A DNA stretch of 64,000 bases from Bacillus sp. SKDU12 (GCF_010093085.1 NZ_MSRC01000007.1:1-64000), one strand, 5' to 3'; shown: positions 7,556-21,727, numbered from the stretch's first letter. The notes: generated from the letters alone by a model not told the origin. A program made the numbers and translations.

Positions 7556-9276
7556 ATGGGGACTAACGTACAGGTGGATTCAGCATCTGCCGAATGTACA
7601 CAGACAATGAGCGGAGCATTAATGCTGATTGAATCATTAAAGAAAGAAAAAGTAGAGATGATTTTCGGTTATCCGGGCGGGGCTGTGCTTCCGATTTACG
7701 ATAAACTCTACAATTCAGGGATGGTACATATCCTTCCCCGTCACGAACAAGGTGCGATCCATGCTGCGGAAGGATACGCAAGAGTATCTGGAAAACCGGG
7801 TGTCGTGATCGCCACTTCAGGACCCGGAGCGACAAACCTTGTGACAGGGCTTGCCGATGCCATGATTGATTCATTGCCATTAGTCGTCTTTACTGGTCAG
7901 GTCGCAACATCTGTTATCGGCAGCGATGCATTTCAGGAAGCAGATATTTTAGGAATTACGATGCCGGTGACAAAACACAGCTATCAGGTTCGCAAGCCGG
8001 AAGATTTGCCGCGTATTATTAAAGAAGCGTTCCATATCGCAACAACTGGAAGACCCGGACCTGTATTGATTGATATTCCGAAAGATGTAGCAACAATTGA
8101 AGGGGAATTCAGCTACGATCATGAGATGGACCTCCCGGGATACCAGCCGACAACAGAGCCGAATTATTTGCAGATCCGCAAGCTTGTGGAAGCCGTAAGC
8201 AGCGCAAAGAAACCGGTGATCCTGGCGGGTGCGGGCGTACTGCACGGAAAAGCGTCAGAAGAATTAAAAAATTATGTTGAGCAGCAGCAAATCCCTGTGG
8301 CACACACCCTTTTGGGACTCGGAGGCTTCCCTGCTGACCACCCGCTTTTCCTGGGGATGGCGGGAATGCATGGCACTTATACAGCTAATATGGCTCTTCA
8401 TGATTGTGATCTTTTAATCAGCATCGGCGCCCGGTTTGATGACCGCGTCACAGGAAACCTGAAGCACTTTGCCAGAAACGCAAAGATTGCCCACATCGAT
8501 ATTGATCCGGCTGAAATCGGAAAAATCATGAAAACGCAGATTCCTGTAGTCGGAGACAGTAAAACTGTCTTGCAGGAGCTGATCAAACAAGACGGCAAAC
8601 AAAGCGATTCGAAGGAATGGAAAAAACAGCTCGCCGAGTGGAAAGAAGAGTATCCGCTCTGGTATGTAGATAATAAAGAAGAAGGCTTTAAACCTCAGAA
8701 ATTGATTGAATATATTCATCAATTTACAAAAGGCGAGGCCATTGTTGCAACGGATGTCGGCCAGCATCAAATGTGGTCAGCGCAATTTTATCCATTCCGA
8801 AAAGCAGATAAATGGGTCACATCAGGCGGGCTTGGAACGATGGGATTTGGCCTTCCGGCAGCGATTGGCGCACAGCTGGCAGATAAAGATGCTACTGTTG
8901 TCGCAGTCGTCGGAGACGGCGGTTTTCAAATGACACTCCAAGAACTTGATGTCATCCGCGAATTGAACATTCCGGTTAAAGTCGTCATTTTAAATAACGC
9001 TTGTCTCGGGATGGTCAGACAGTGGCAGGAAATTTTCTATGAAGAACGCTATTCAGAATCTAAATTCGCTTCTCAGCCTGACTTTGTCAAATTGTCAGAA
9101 GCTTATGGCATTAAAGGCATCAGAATTTCTTCAGAAGCAGAAGCGAAAGAAAAGCTGGAAGAGGCACTAACATCAAAAGAACCGGTTGTCATTGACGTGC
9201 GGGTTGCCGGTGAAGAAAAAGTATTCCCGATGGTGGCTCCGGGAAAAGGATTGCATGAAATGGTGGGGGTGAAACC

Positions 9277-9280
<4 letters not shown>
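7556..9280 (+). CDS. ilvB: Acetolactate synthase, catalytic subunit
   Basis: First committed step of Val/Leu/Ile synthesis: condenses pyruvate with pyruvate or 2-oxobutyrate using ThDP, Mg and FAD. 574 residues, normal length. N-terminal ThDP domain has catalytic E64 ([14 protein letters not shown]); a central FAD-binding domain follows; the C-terminal ThDP motif starts at GDG 453-455 and ends about 27 residues later at LNN. GGGAGGA precedes the ATG. First gene of ilvBHC-leuABCD; its stop overlaps the ilvH start by 4 bases, indicating translational coupling of the two subunits. Confidence 0.98.
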
Positions 9281-12390
<3,110 letters not shown>

Positions 12391-12410
12391 AAGAAAGGAG
12401 AACGGTTAAC

Positions 12411-13508
12411 TTGAAAAAACGTATTGCTCTATTGCCTGGAGACGGGATCGGCCCTGAAGTATTAGAATCAGCGACAGACGTACTGAAAAGTGTTGCCGAA
12501 CGCTTTAACCATGAATTTGAATTTGATTATGGCTTGATTGGAGGGGCGGCGATTGATGAACATAACAATCCCCTCCCGGAAGAAACGATTGCCGCTTGTA
12601 AAAATGCCGACGCTATATTGCTTGGCGCTGTCGGAGGCCCGAAGTGGGATCAAAATCCTTCTGAGCTGAGACCGGAAAAAGGGCTTCTTAGTATCAGAAA
12701 ACAGCTTGATTTGTTTGCGAATTTACGGCCTGTAAAGGTGTTTGAAAGTCTTTCTGACGCCTCACCTTTAAAAAAAGAGTATATAGATCACGTTGATTTT
12801 GTCATTGTTCGTGAGCTGACAGGCGGCTTGTATTTCGGCCAGCCTAGCAAACGCTATGTAAATAATGAAGGTGAACAGGAAGCTATAGACACACTGTTTT
12901 ACAAGCGGACGGAAATTGAACGTGTAATCAGAGAGGGCTTTAAAATGGCGGCGGCCAGAAAAGGCAAAGTGACCTCAGTTGATAAAGCGAACGTCCTTGA
13001 ATCAAGCAGGCTATGGCGTGAGGTGGCTGAAGATGTTGCAAAAGACTTTCCTGAGGTGAAGCTGGAGCACATGCTTGTGGACAATGCGGCTATGCAGCTG
13101 ATTTATGCGCCGAATCAATTTGATGTCGTGGTGACTGAAAACATGTTCGGCGATATTTTAAGCGATGAAGCATCCATGCTGACAGGTTCACTCGGAATGC
13201 TCCCGTCAGCCAGCCTGTCAAGCTCAGGTCTTCATTTGTTTGAGCCTGTTCACGGCTCTGCGCCTGACATAGCCGGTAAAGGAATGGCGAATCCGTTCGC
13301 AGCCATATTATCAGCGGCAATGCTTTTGAGAACATCTTTCGGGCTTGAAGAGGAAGCGAAAGCTGTAGAAGATGCGGTTAACAAAGTCTTAGCTTCCGGA
13401 AAAAGAACAAGAGACTTGGCGCGAGGCGAAGAGTTCAGCAGCACTCAGGCCATTACAGAGGAAGTCAAGGCAGCAATCATGAGTGAAAATACAATTTCTA
13501 ATGTGTGA
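12411..13508 (+). CDS. leuB: 3-Isopropylmalate dehydrogenase
   Basis: NAD-dependent oxidative decarboxylation of 3-isopropylmalate. 365 residues, full length, with GDGIGPEV start, substrate-binding RPVKVF and VRELTGGLYFG, metal-binding aspartates in ENMFGDILSDEASMLTGSLGMLPSASL, and HGSAPDIAGKGMANP. TTG start with AAAGGAG upstream. Confidence 0.98.
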   Translation: MKKRIALLPGDGIGPEVLESATDVLKSVAERFNHEFEFDYGLIGGAAIDEHNNPLPEETIAACKNADAILLGAVGGPKWDQNPSELRPEKGLLSIRKQLDLFANLRPVKVFESLSDASPLKKEYIDHVDFVIVRELTGGLYFGQPSKRYVNNEGEQEAIDTLFYKRTEIERVIREGFKMAAARKGKVTSVDKANVLESSRLWREVAEDVAKDFPEVKLEHMLVDNAAMQLIYAPNQFDVVVTENMFGDILSDEASMLTGSLGMLPSASLSSSGLHLFEPVHGSAPDIAGKGMANPFAAILSAAMLLRTSFGLEEEAKAVEDAVNKVLASGKRTRDLARGEEFSSTQAITEEVKAAIMSENTISNV

Positions 13509-13547
13509 CAGCTTATTTAGTTCACAGATAGAGGGAGGAAATAAAAG

Positions 13548-14966
13548 ATGATGCCTCGAACAATCATCGAAAAGATTTGGGATCAGCATATCGTAAAACA
13601 TGGTGAGGGAAAACCGGATCTTCTCTATATTGATTTGCATCTTATTCATGAGGTGACATCTCCTCAGGCATTTGAAGGGTTGAGACAAAAGGGAAGAAAG
13701 GTCAGAAGACCCCAAAACACATTTGCGACAATGGACCACAACATTCCGACCGTCAATCGTTTTGAGATCAAGGATGAAGTCGCGAAACGCCAAGTGACGG
13801 CGCTTGAACGAAACTGTGAAGAATTTGGCGTGCGCCTTGCTGATCTTCACAGCGTGGATCAAGGGATTGTCCATGTCGTCGGTCCTGAACTGGGCTTAAC
13901 ACTGCCAGGGAAAACAATTGTATGCGGTGACAGCCATACATCGACCCATGGAGCATTCGGCGCTCTTGCATTCGGAATCGGAACGAGTGAAGTTGAACAT
14001 GTCCTTTCCACACAGACACTTTGGCAGCAGCGTCCGAAGACACTTGAAGTGCGTGTAGACGGAACGCTTCAAAAAGGGGTAACGGCAAAGGATGTCATTC
14101 TTGCTGTCATCGGCAAATACGGTGTGAAATTCGGCACTGGCTACGTCATTGAATATACTGGGGAAGTATTCAGAAATATGACGATGGATGAACGAATGAC
14201 TGTATGTAATATGTCAATCGAAGCAGGGGCAAGAGCCGGTTTGATTGCACCTGATGAGGTGACGTTTGAATACTGTAAAAACCGCAAGTATACGCCAAAG
14301 GGTAAGGAATTTGACAAAGCTGTAGAGGAATGGAAGGCGCTGCGTACAGATCCGGGAGCAGTTTATGATAAATCTATTGTCCTTGATGGCAACGACATTT
14401 CTCCTATGGTGACGTGGGGCATCAACCCGGGAATGGTTCTTCCTGTGGATTCAGAAGTCCCTGCGCCGGAAAGCTTTTCTGCAGAAGATGACAAAAAAGA
14501 AGCGGTTCGCGCTTATGAATATATGGGACTGACCCCTCATCAAAAAATTGAAGACATCAAAGTCGAGCACGTATTTATCGGCTCCTGCACAAATTCACGC
14601 ATGACTGACCTTCGCCAGGCTGCTGATATGATCAAAGGGAAAAAGGTAGCTGGCAGCGTAAGAGCCATCGTCGTTCCAGGATCTCAAAGCGTGAAGCTTC
14701 AGGCTGAACAGGAAGGGCTTGACCAAATTTTCTTGGAAGCTGGATTTGAATGGAGAGAGTCAGGCTGCAGCATGTGTTTGAGCATGAATAATGATGTTGT
14801 TCCTGAAGGAGAGCGCTGTGCGTCAACCTCTAACCGCAACTTCGAGGGCAGGCAAGGAAAAGGTGCAAGAACACATCTCGTCAGCCCGGCAATGGCTGCA
14901 ATGGCTGCCATTCACGGACACTTCATTGACGTCAGAAAGTTTTATCAAGAAAAAACAGTTGTATAA
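13548..14966 (+). CDS. leuC: 3-Isopropylmalate dehydratase, large subunit
   Basis: Aconitase-family [4Fe-4S] subunit that isomerises 2- to 3-isopropylmalate together with LeuD. 472 residues; the cluster cysteines are visible at C347 (IGSCTNSR), C407 and C410 (SGCSMC). [12 protein letters not shown] and the C-terminal [10 protein letters not shown] substrate loop are intact. Two ATG codons in tandem (13548, 13551); GGGAGG upstream serves either. Confidence 0.98.
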   Translation: MMPRTIIEKIWDQHIVKHGEGKPDLLYIDLHLIHEVTSPQAFEGLRQKGRKVRRPQNTFATMDHNIPTVNRFEIKDEVAKRQVTALERNCEEFGVRLADLHSVDQGIVHVVGPELGLTLPGKTIVCGDSHTSTHGAFGALAFGIGTSEVEHVLSTQTLWQQRPKTLEVRVDGTLQKGVTAKDVILAVIGKYGVKFGTGYVIEYTGEVFRNMTMDERMTVCNMSIEAGARAGLIAPDEVTFEYCKNRKYTPKGKEFDKAVEEWKALRTDPGAVYDKSIVLDGNDISPMVTWGINPGMVLPVDSEVPAPESFSAEDDKKEAVRAYEYMGLTPHQKIEDIKVEHVFIGSCTNSRMTDLRQAADMIKGKKVAGSVRAIVVPGSQSVKLQAEQEGLDQIFLEAGFEWRESGCSMCLSMNNDVVPEGERCASTSNRNFEGRQGKGARTHLVSPAMAAMAAIHGHFIDVRKFYQEKTVV

Positions 14967-14978
14967 GGAGTGCGCGAG

Positions 14979-15578
14979 ATGGAACCTTTGAAAACACATA
15001 CAGGAAAAGCAGCCGTGTTGAATCGAATCAATGTTGACACAGATCAAATTATTCCAAAACAATTTTTGAAGAGGATTGAAAGAACAGGCTACGGCCGCTT
15101 TGCATTCTTTGATTGGAGATATGATGAGAAAGGCGAGGCGAACCCTGAATTTGAATTAAACCAGCCTGCTTATCAAGGTGCATCCATTTTAATTGCAGGA
15201 GAAAACTTCGGCTGCGGCTCATCGCGTGAGCATGCCCCGTGGGCGCTTGATGATTACGGATTTAAAATTATCATTGCGCCGTCATTTGCTGATATTTTCC
15301 ATCAGAACTGCTTTAAAAACGGTATGCTGCCAATCCGCATGCCATATGACAATTGGAAAAAACTTGTCGGCCAATATGAAAACCAGTCATCGCAAATGAC
15401 AGTTGACCTTGAAAAACAGCTCATTCATGACAGTGAAGGCAATCACATTTCATTCGAAGTCGATCCGCATTGGAAAGAGATGCTGATCAACGGTTATGAT
15501 GAAATTTCTTTAACACTTTTGCTTGAGGATGAAATCAAGCAATTTGAATCACAAAGAAGTTCATGGCTTCAAGCCTGA
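14979..15578 (+). CDS. leuD: 3-Isopropylmalate dehydratase, small subunit
   Basis: Swivelling-domain partner of LeuC. 199 residues with NFGCGSSREHAPWAL and the substrate-contacting NVDTDQIIPKQFL loop. ATG 14979 is chosen because AAGGAG sits 8 bases before it; an in-frame GTG at 14970 overlaps that site. Last gene of the operon, followed by a strong terminator. Confidence 0.97.
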   Translation: MEPLKTHTGKAAVLNRINVDTDQIIPKQFLKRIERTGYGRFAFFDWRYDEKGEANPEFELNQPAYQGASILIAGENFGCGSSREHAPWALDDYGFKIIIAPSFADIFHQNCFKNGMLPIRMPYDNWKKLVGQYENQSSQMTVDLEKQLIHDSEGNHISFEVDPHWKEMLINGYDEISLTLLLEDEIKQFESQRSSWLQA

Positions 15579-15581
15579 GAA

Positions 15582-15610
15582 AGCTGCCGCATTTGTTCGG
15601 CGGCTTTTTT
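15582..15610 (+). terminator. ilv-leu operon terminator
   Basis: AGCTGCCG/CGGCGGCT stem (one G-U pair) with an 8-base loop, then TTTTTT. Confidence 0.9.
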
Positions 15611-15695
15611 CGCCTGGAGAAACCTTTCATTTCTTGTGTTTGTTCACAGGTGTTGATACACTTGAACAAAATAAATGCCTGAAAGGAATATAGGT

Positions 15696-16700
15696 ATGAC
15701 GCATGACAAGAAGAACGCAAAAATTATTCCTTTTCCTCATCTAAAAGATCGTCTTGTGGAAAAAGGGATGTCATCACTAAAGGATAAAAAGTATCAAGAA
15801 GCACTTGAACTCTTTTCAGAAGCAATGAAATATGATGATACTGAATCCGATCTTCACTTAGGGATGGCCATCTGCTTTTTAGAGCTGGGCGAATTAGAAG
15901 AAGCAAAAAGCGTGTGCGAAAAGATGTTAAGAGAAGGCTATGGCCATTATTTTACGGTTTTGCAGGTGTACATGACCATCTTGATTCAGCTCAAAAAATA
16001 CGAAGAAGTCAAAAGCACTATTGAAGCTGTTTTGGAAGAAAATCAGCTCCCGGCAGAAAGTGCAGAGCAATTTTATAAGCTGCTTGATTTCAGCCGAAAA
16101 ATGGCCGATCCGGAACGTGAGGACGAGGCGTGGGCTGAGGAGTATGAGGATACAATTGATACTGAAAAAGTGCTGGCAAGCCCTGAAGAGCAAATGAATC
16201 TCATTCATTCCTTAAAAGACCGCAATGTAGCGAAGTATACAGGCCTGCTCAAAACAATTCTTCAAGACCCCTCAGCTCACCCGATTATTAAAACGATGAT
16301 TGTGATGTTGTTGGCCGAGCACGAGTACAGCAAACCTGTGCACATTACTAAATTTGGCGAATCGTTGACAATTGAACCGTCTGAGATTGTTCCGCCAGAT
16401 GCTGCTCCGATTTTACATCGTGTTTTAAGGGTGCTGGATGAGACGCTTGGAAATGAAAACCCAACCTTATATGCGGCAGTGGAAGAATTGTGGAGAAGAC
16501 ATTTGTACGTTTTATATCCGTTCCAGCCAAAATTGCTGTCGGCCGATCTCTGGGCAGCTGCCCTTCATAAAGTCGGTTACGAGATGCACGGGATTGAAAT
16601 TGAAAAAGAAGAACTTCATATGATGTATGAGTTTATTGACAAAGAACTCGATGAAGCGTGCACAATGATTAAAGATCTTGAAGAAATTTCTTATTTGTAA
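15696..16700 (+). CDS. ysoA: YsoA, TPR-repeat protein
   Basis: 334 residues of unknown function. Residues about 25-130 form tetratricopeptide-like helical hairpins (GMSSLKDKKYQEALELFSEAM, then DLHLGMAICFLELGELEEAKSV), suggesting a protein-binding scaffold; the C-terminal half is helical and has no motif I recognise. No signal peptide or membrane segment, so cytoplasmic. ATG 15696 is preferred, with GAAAGGA 8 bases upstream; ATG 15675 lies ahead of that site. It sits alone between terminators of ilv-leu and the tig promoter. Confidence 0.85.
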   Translation: MTHDKKNAKIIPFPHLKDRLVEKGMSSLKDKKYQEALELFSEAMKYDDTESDLHLGMAICFLELGELEEAKSVCEKMLREGYGHYFTVLQVYMTILIQLKKYEEVKSTIEAVLEENQLPAESAEQFYKLLDFSRKMADPEREDEAWAEEYEDTIDTEKVLASPEEQMNLIHSLKDRNVAKYTGLLKTILQDPSAHPIIKTMIVMLLAEHEYSKPVHITKFGESLTIEPSEIVPPDAAPILHRVLRVLDETLGNENPTLYAAVEELWRRHLYVLYPFQPKLLSADLWAAALHKVGYEMHGIEIEKEELHMMYEFIDKELDEACTMIKDLEEISYL

Positions 16701-16715
16701 ATCGCGCCATATAGT

Positions 16716-16743
16716 TGAAAGCGCTATGTGTTATGTTATAATA
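16716..16743 (+). promoter_or_regulatory. SigA promoter of tig
   Basis: TTGAAA, 16-base spacer, TATAAT with an extended TG (TGTTATAAT). A second overlapping TATAAT lies 5 bases on. It leaves a leader of about 175 bases before tig. Confidence 0.85.
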
Positions 16744-16927
16744 TAATGGTTGTATTTGTGTATAACGGGTTATAAGAAATACGGTTGGACAGGCTTTGCA
16801 GTTCATTATTAACATCTATACATAATGATTCTGATCTTTGGCAGCTTTGATTTTGTTGGACGAAGCCGAATGATTGCTTTAGAATGGAAGACCGACACAA
16901 CCTGAATAGATTTTTGGAGGGAAACAC

Positions 16928-18202
16928 ATGTCTGTAAAATGGGAAAAACAAGAAGGCAACGAAGGCGTTTTAACGGTTGAAGTTGATGCTGAAACGTTTA
17001 AAACAGCACTTGATGATGCGTTTAAAAAAGTAGTAAAACAAGTTTCAATTCCTGGATTCCGTAAAGGTAAAATTCCACGCGGATTATTCGAACAGCGCTT
17101 TGGCGTAGAAGCTCTTTACCAAGATGCTTTGGATATTCTTCTTCCTGTAGAATACCCTAAAGCGATTGAAGAAGCTGGAATCGAGCCGGTAGACCGTCCT
17201 GAAATTGATGTTGAAAAAATCGAAAAAGGCGAAAGCTTAATCTTCACTGCGAAAGTAACAGTAAAACCTGAAGTGAAGCTTGGCGACTACAAAGGCTTAG
17301 GCATTGAAAAAGACGACACGGCTGTAACTGATGAAGATGTTCAAAACGAACTAAAAGCACTTCAAGAGCGTCAAGCTGAGCTTGTTGTAAAAGAAGAAGG
17401 CGCTGTTGAAGAAGGAAACACAGTTGTTCTTGATTTCGAAGGATTCGTTGACGGCGAAGCATTCGAAGGCGGAAAAGCTGAAAACTACTCTCTAGAAGTA
17501 GGTTCTGGTTCATTCATCCCTGGCTTCGAAGAACAGTTAGTGGGTCTTGAAGCGGGCGCCGAGAAGGATGTTGAAGTGACATTCCCTGAAGAGTACCACG
17601 CTGAAGATCTTGCAGGCAAACCAGCTGTCTTCAAAGTGAAAATTCACGAAATCAAAGCGAAAGAGCTTCCTGAGCTTGACGATGAATTCGCAAAAGATAT
17701 CGATGAAGAAGTGGAAACACTTGCTGAACTAACTGAAAAAACAAAGAAACGTTTAGAAGAAGCAAAAGAAAACGAAGCTGACGCTAAATTGCGTGAAGAG
17801 CTTGTTCTGAAAGCATCTGAAAATGCTGAAATGGATGTGCCGCAAGCAATGGTTGACACTGAGCTTGACCGTATGCTGAAAGAATTCGAACAGCGTCTGC
17901 AAATGCAAGGTATGAACCTTGAGCTTTACACTCAATTCTCAGGCCAAGATGAAGCTGCGTTAAAAGAGCAAATGAAAGAAGATGCTGAAAAACGCGTTAA
18001 ATCTAACCTGACTCTTGAAGCAATTGCGAAAGCGGAAAACCTTGAAGTATCAGATGAGGAAGTTGAAGCTGAGCTTACTAAAATGGCTGAAGCATACAAC
18101 ATGCCTGTTGAAAATATTAAACAAGCCATCGGTTCAGCTGACGCGATGAAAGAAGATTTAAAAGTTCGCAAAGCAATTGATTTTCTTGTTGAAAACCGTT
18201 AA
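16928..18202 (+). CDS. tig: Trigger factor, ribosome-bound chaperone and prolyl isomerase
   Basis: First chaperone to meet nascent chains at the ribosome exit. 424 residues in three parts: N-terminal ribosome-docking domain with the signature GFRKGK at 43-48, an FKBP-type PPIase domain (about 160-245, [13 protein letters not shown] to [23 protein letters not shown]), and a helical C-terminal cradle. The coding sequence is rich in favoured codons, as expected for an abundant protein. GGAGGG precedes the ATG. Monocistronic. Confidence 0.98.
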   Translation: MSVKWEKQEGNEGVLTVEVDAETFKTALDDAFKKVVKQVSIPGFRKGKIPRGLFEQRFGVEALYQDALDILLPVEYPKAIEEAGIEPVDRPEIDVEKIEKGESLIFTAKVTVKPEVKLGDYKGLGIEKDDTAVTDEDVQNELKALQERQAELVVKEEGAVEEGNTVVLDFEGFVDGEAFEGGKAENYSLEVGSGSFIPGFEEQLVGLEAGAEKDVEVTFPEEYHAEDLAGKPAVFKVKIHEIKAKELPELDDEFAKDIDEEVETLAELTEKTKKRLEEAKENEADAKLREELVLKASENAEMDVPQAMVDTELDRMLKEFEQRLQMQGMNLELYTQFSGQDEAALKEQMKEDAEKRVKSNLTLEAIAKAENLEVSDEEVEAELTKMAEAYNMPVENIKQAIGSADAMKEDLKVRKAIDFLVENR

Positions 18203-18227
18203 TATGGTGCATAATAATAGTAATAAT

Positions 18228-18260
18228 AAAACAGGGCGCGAATCATTCGTGCCTTGTTTT
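18228..18260 (+). terminator. tig terminator
   Basis: 16-base arms (AAAACAGGGCGCGAAT and its wobble complement) almost without a loop, ending TTGTTTTG. Confidence 0.88.
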
Positions 18261-18473
18261 GTACAATTATGAGTTATCTCTTTTTCTTGGGGTAAGATAG
18301 TTAATGCAGAACTGTTTTTTCTCATACATATAGAATGTGCAAGTCAGAAACACATTGTTACCGTCTTTTTGGAAAGTATGGTAAAATGCAATACATACTC
18401 GTTCGTTTCAAGAATCATTTTCTTTTGCTCTGGTGGTAAAAGAAAAAGTGAGACAAGATTAAGGGGTGAAAGA

Positions 18474-19736
18474 ATGTTTAAATTTAACGAGGAAAAAGGA
18501 CAATTAAAATGCTCGTTCTGCGGAAAAACACAAGATCAGGTTCGTAAGCTTGTAGCTGGACCTGGTGTATATATATGTGACGAATGTATCGAACTCTGCA
18601 CTGAAATTGTAGAGGAAGAACTCGGAACAGAGGAAGAAGTAGAATTTAAAGACGTACCAAAGCCTCAGGAAATCCGCGAAATTCTGAATGAATATGTCAT
18701 CGGACAGGATCAAGCGAAGAAATCACTTGCTGTTGCTGTGTATAACCACTATAAGCGCATTAACTCCAACAGCAAAGTTGATGATGTTGAGCTTTCGAAA
18801 AGTAATATTTCATTAATCGGCCCGACAGGAAGCGGTAAAACCCTTCTGGCGCAAACATTGGCTCGTATTTTAAATGTACCGTTTGCGATTGCGGACGCTA
18901 CGTCTTTGACTGAGGCTGGATACGTGGGTGAAGATGTTGAGAACATTCTCTTGAAGCTCATCCAAGCTGCTGATTATGATGTGGAAAAAGCAGAAAAAGG
19001 CATTATCTATATCGATGAAATCGATAAAGTGGCAAGAAAGTCAGAAAACCCATCTATTACACGTGACGTGTCAGGTGAAGGTGTGCAGCAGGCATTGCTT
19101 AAAATTCTTGAGGGCACAGTGGCAAGCGTGCCGCCTCAAGGAGGACGTAAGCATCCTCATCAAGAATTCATTCAAATTGACACAACAAATATTTTGTTCA
19201 TTTGCGGCGGTGCTTTCGATGGTATCGAACAAATCATCAAACGCCGTTTAGGGCAAAAAGTGATCGGGTTCGGCGGAGACAATAAAGCTGCGGATCTTGA
19301 GAAGGAAGACCTTCTTCAAAAAGCGCTTCCTGAAGATTTGCTCCGCTTTGGGTTAATTCCTGAATTTATCGGGCGTCTTCCGGTTATTGCAAGCCTTGAA
19401 AAGCTCGATGAAGAAGCGTTGGTTGCGATTTTAACAAAACCGAAAAACGCTCTTGTTAAGCAATTCAAGAAAATGCTTGAGCTTGATAATGTAGAGCTTG
19501 AGTTTGAAGAAGAAGCGCTCTCTGAAATTGCTAAAAAAGCGATCGAACGCAAAACGGGAGCCCGTGGACTTCGTTCTATCATTGAAGGTATCATGCTTGA
19601 AGTGATGTTTGAGCTGCCTTCTCGTGATGACATTGAAAAATGTGTGATCACCGGGGCAACAGTGACAAGTGGAGAATCTCCTCGCCTCTTATTAAAAGAC
19701 GGCACTGAGGTAAACCAAGATAAAACATCTGCATAA
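18474..19736 (+). CDS. clpX: ClpX, ATPase subunit of ClpXP protease
   Basis: Hexameric AAA+ unfoldase feeding substrates into ClpP. 420 residues: zinc-binding domain with C13, C16, C35 and C38; Walker A GPTGSGKT at 116-123; Walker B IIYIDEID near 180; the IGF loop (VIGFGG) that docks on ClpP; sensor 2 GARGLR. ATG 18474 follows AAGGGGTGAAAGA; the ORF is open upstream to 18369 but has no ribosome site there. An extended -10 (TGGTAAAAT, 18379-18387) is a possible promoter. clpP is not adjacent, as usual in Bacillus. Confidence 0.98.
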   Translation: MFKFNEEKGQLKCSFCGKTQDQVRKLVAGPGVYICDECIELCTEIVEEELGTEEEVEFKDVPKPQEIREILNEYVIGQDQAKKSLAVAVYNHYKRINSNSKVDDVELSKSNISLIGPTGSGKTLLAQTLARILNVPFAIADATSLTEAGYVGEDVENILLKLIQAADYDVEKAEKGIIYIDEIDKVARKSENPSITRDVSGEGVQQALLKILEGTVASVPPQGGRKHPHQEFIQIDTTNILFICGGAFDGIEQIIKRRLGQKVIGFGGDNKAADLEKEDLLQKALPEDLLRFGLIPEFIGRLPVIASLEKLDEEALVAILTKPKNALVKQFKKMLELDNVELEFEEEALSEIAKKAIERKTGARGLRSIIEGIMLEVMFELPSRDDIEKCVITGATVTSGESPRLLLKDGTEVNQDKTSA

Positions 19737-19744
19737 AGATAAGC

Positions 19745-19783
19745 AAAAAACCTCCTGAATGGTGACATTCAGGAGGTTTTTTT
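19745..19783 (+). terminator. clpX terminator
   Basis: AAAAAACCTCCTGAAT/ATTCAGGAGG stem with a 6-base loop, followed by TTTTTTT. Confidence 0.95.
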
Positions 19784-19808
19784 GTCATGCAATCTCTTCT
19801 GAAAAAAC

Positions 19809-19838
19809 GTTTATTCCATGCTTCTATGGGAGATACTA
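19809..19838 (+). promoter_or_regulatory. candidate SigF promoter of lonB
   Basis: GTTTA, 15-base spacer, GGAGATACTA, which satisfies GGNRANANTW of SigF -10 elements and 4 of 5 positions of GYATA. lonB is forespore-expressed in B. subtilis. Confidence 0.6.
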
Positions 19839-19890
19839 GCAACCAGAGGAATGAATTGGATACATAAATTGTTTTTCAGGAGGGACCATC

Positions 19891-21549
19891 ATGAGTTGGA
19901 CAGGGATCGCGTTATTTATTCAGCTGTTTTTTGGGATCATTATTGGTTTGTATTTTTGGAATTTACTTAAAAACCAAAGGACACAAAAGGTCACGATAGA
20001 TAAGGAATCAAAGAAGGAAATGGAGCAGCTGCGAAAAATGCGCGCTATCAGCTTGTCTGAGCCATTATCCGAAAAAGTCCGCCCTAAAAGCTTTCAAGAT
20101 ATCGTCGGACAGGAAGACGGCATCAAAGCATTAAAGGCCGCTTTGTGCGGACCGAATCCTCAGCATGTCATTGTCTATGGACCTCCCGGAGTTGGGAAAA
20201 CAGCTGCTGCACGGCTGGTGTTAGAAGAAGCGAAAAAGCATAATCAATCGCCTTTTAAAGAGCAGGCTGTTTTTGTGGAACTCGATGCGACAACAGCGCG
20301 TTTTGATGAAAGGGGAATTGCTGATCCGCTCATCGGCTCTGTCCATGATCCGATATACCAAGGAGCAGGAGCGATGGGACAGGCGGGGATTCCGCAGCCA
20401 AAGCAGGGAGCTGTAACTCATGCCCATGGCGGTGTGCTGTTTATTGATGAAATAGGGGAATTGCATCCGATTCAAATGAATAAAATGCTGAAGGTCCTTG
20501 AGGACAGAAAAGTCTTTTTAGACAGTGCGTATTACAGCGAGGAAAACACACAAATCCCGAATCATATTCACGATATTTTTCAAAATGGACTGCCGGCTGA
20601 TTTTCGGCTGATTGGTGCGACGACAAGAATGCCGAATGAAATTCCGCCAGCTATCCGATCTCGCTGTTTAGAAGTGTTTTTTCGCGAGCTTGAAAAGGAT
20701 GAACTAAAAACAGTTGCCAAAACAGCAGCTGATAAAATTGAAAAAAACATTTCTGTTGAGGGTCTCGATCTGCTGACAAGCTATACACGTAACGGGCGCG
20801 AAGCTGTTAATATGATTCAAATCGCCGCGGGGATGGCGGTAACGGAGAATCGGAAAGACATTACAATTGAAGATATTGAATGGGTCATTCATTCCAGTCA
20901 GCTTACGCCGAAGCACGAGCAAAAAATCGGAGCCGAACCGCAAGTCGGCATTGTAAATGGCCTTGCAGTATATGGACCTAACAGCGGCTCGCTTCTGGAA
21001 ATCGAAGTGAGTGTAACCGCGGCTCAGGATAAAGGATCCATTAATATCACAGGAATAGCTGAAGAAGAAAGCATCGGCAGTCAATCAAAATCCATACGGC
21101 GCAAAAGCATGGCGAAAGGTTCGGTTGAAAATGTGCTAACGGTGCTCCGGACAATGGGAATAAAGCCGTCTGATTATGATATTCATATTAATTTCCCAGG
21201 AGGAATTCCGATTGACGGGCCGTCGGCAGGTATTGCAATGGCGACAGGAATTTTTTCGGCGATTCACAAAATCCCAATTGACAATACCGTTGCCATGACG
21301 GGCGAAATCAGCCTGAACGGTCTTGTGAAACCCATTGGAGGCGTCATTCCAAAAATAAAAGCGGCCAAGCAGTCTGGTGCGAAAAAAGTGATTATCCCAT
21401 ATGAAAATCAGCAGGCGATCTTAAAACAGATTGACGGAATTACAATTATGGCAGTGAAAACATTCCAGGAAGTGCTGGATGAAATTTTAGTGAATCCGCC
21501 AACGGAACAAAAACCGTTTCCTGTTGAAATCAACAAAGAATCCGTTTAA
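19891..21549 (+). CDS. lonB: LonB, forespore Lon-like protease
   Basis: ATP-dependent serine protease of the LonB type expressed in the forespore. 552 residues: N-terminal membrane segment (about 4-24, WTGIALFIQLFFGIIIGLYFW), AAA+ module with Walker A GPPGVGKT at 97-104 and an insertion between Walker A and B, then the Lon protease domain with Ser445 (DGPSAG) and Lys488 (43 residues later, the canonical dyad spacing). It lacks the large N-terminal substrate domain of LonA. CAGGAGGGA precedes the ATG. Own promoter and terminator, although lonA follows directly. Confidence 0.96.
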   Translation: MSWTGIALFIQLFFGIIIGLYFWNLLKNQRTQKVTIDKESKKEMEQLRKMRAISLSEPLSEKVRPKSFQDIVGQEDGIKALKAALCGPNPQHVIVYGPPGVGKTAAARLVLEEAKKHNQSPFKEQAVFVELDATTARFDERGIADPLIGSVHDPIYQGAGAMGQAGIPQPKQGAVTHAHGGVLFIDEIGELHPIQMNKMLKVLEDRKVFLDSAYYSEENTQIPNHIHDIFQNGLPADFRLIGATTRMPNEIPPAIRSRCLEVFFRELEKDELKTVAKTAADKIEKNISVEGLDLLTSYTRNGREAVNMIQIAAGMAVTENRKDITIEDIEWVIHSSQLTPKHEQKIGAEPQVGIVNGLAVYGPNSGSLLEIEVSVTAAQDKGSINITGIAEEESIGSQSKSIRRKSMAKGSVENVLTVLRTMGIKPSDYDIHINFPGGIPIDGPSAGIAMATGIFSAIHKIPIDNTVAMTGEISLNGLVKPIGGVIPKIKAAKQSGAKKVIIPYENQQAILKQIDGITIMAVKTFQEVLDEILVNPPTEQKPFPVEINKESV

Positions 21550-21575
21550 CCCTATTTTAAAATAGGGTTTTTTTT
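21548..21575 (+). terminator. lonB terminator
   Basis: AACCCTATTTT/AAAATAGGGTT perfect 11-bp arms followed by T-run; it begins within the lonB stop codon. Confidence 0.9.
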
Positions 21576-21663
21576 ATGAAGGACATCTTTTCCTTTTTCA
21601 TATCAAAAAGAAAGGGTATACTACGAGGAGACTGTTTTATAGAAAATGTAACCATGCCGTTTA

Positions 21664-21694
21664 TTGTACAAGGATGAAAAAGTTGTATTATAAT
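21664..21694 (+). promoter_or_regulatory. possible SigA promoter of lonA
   Basis: TTGTAC and TATAAT separated by a long 19-base spacer, 34 bases before lonA. A second candidate -10 (TATACT near 21620) lies further upstream. Confidence 0.45.
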
Positions 21695-21727
21695 GGTTCA
21701 TACTAAAGTCACGGAGGTGTCAGTCAC

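Noticed and set aside
7563-8770. Several minus-strand ORFs (60-118 aa) opposite ilvB
   Set aside because: They lie wholly within the highly conserved acetolactate synthase gene and have no independent signals.
13389-13874. 161-aa minus-strand ORF across the leuB-leuC junction
   Set aside because: Antisense shadow of two well-supported enzymes; no promoter, ribosome site or recognisable domain.
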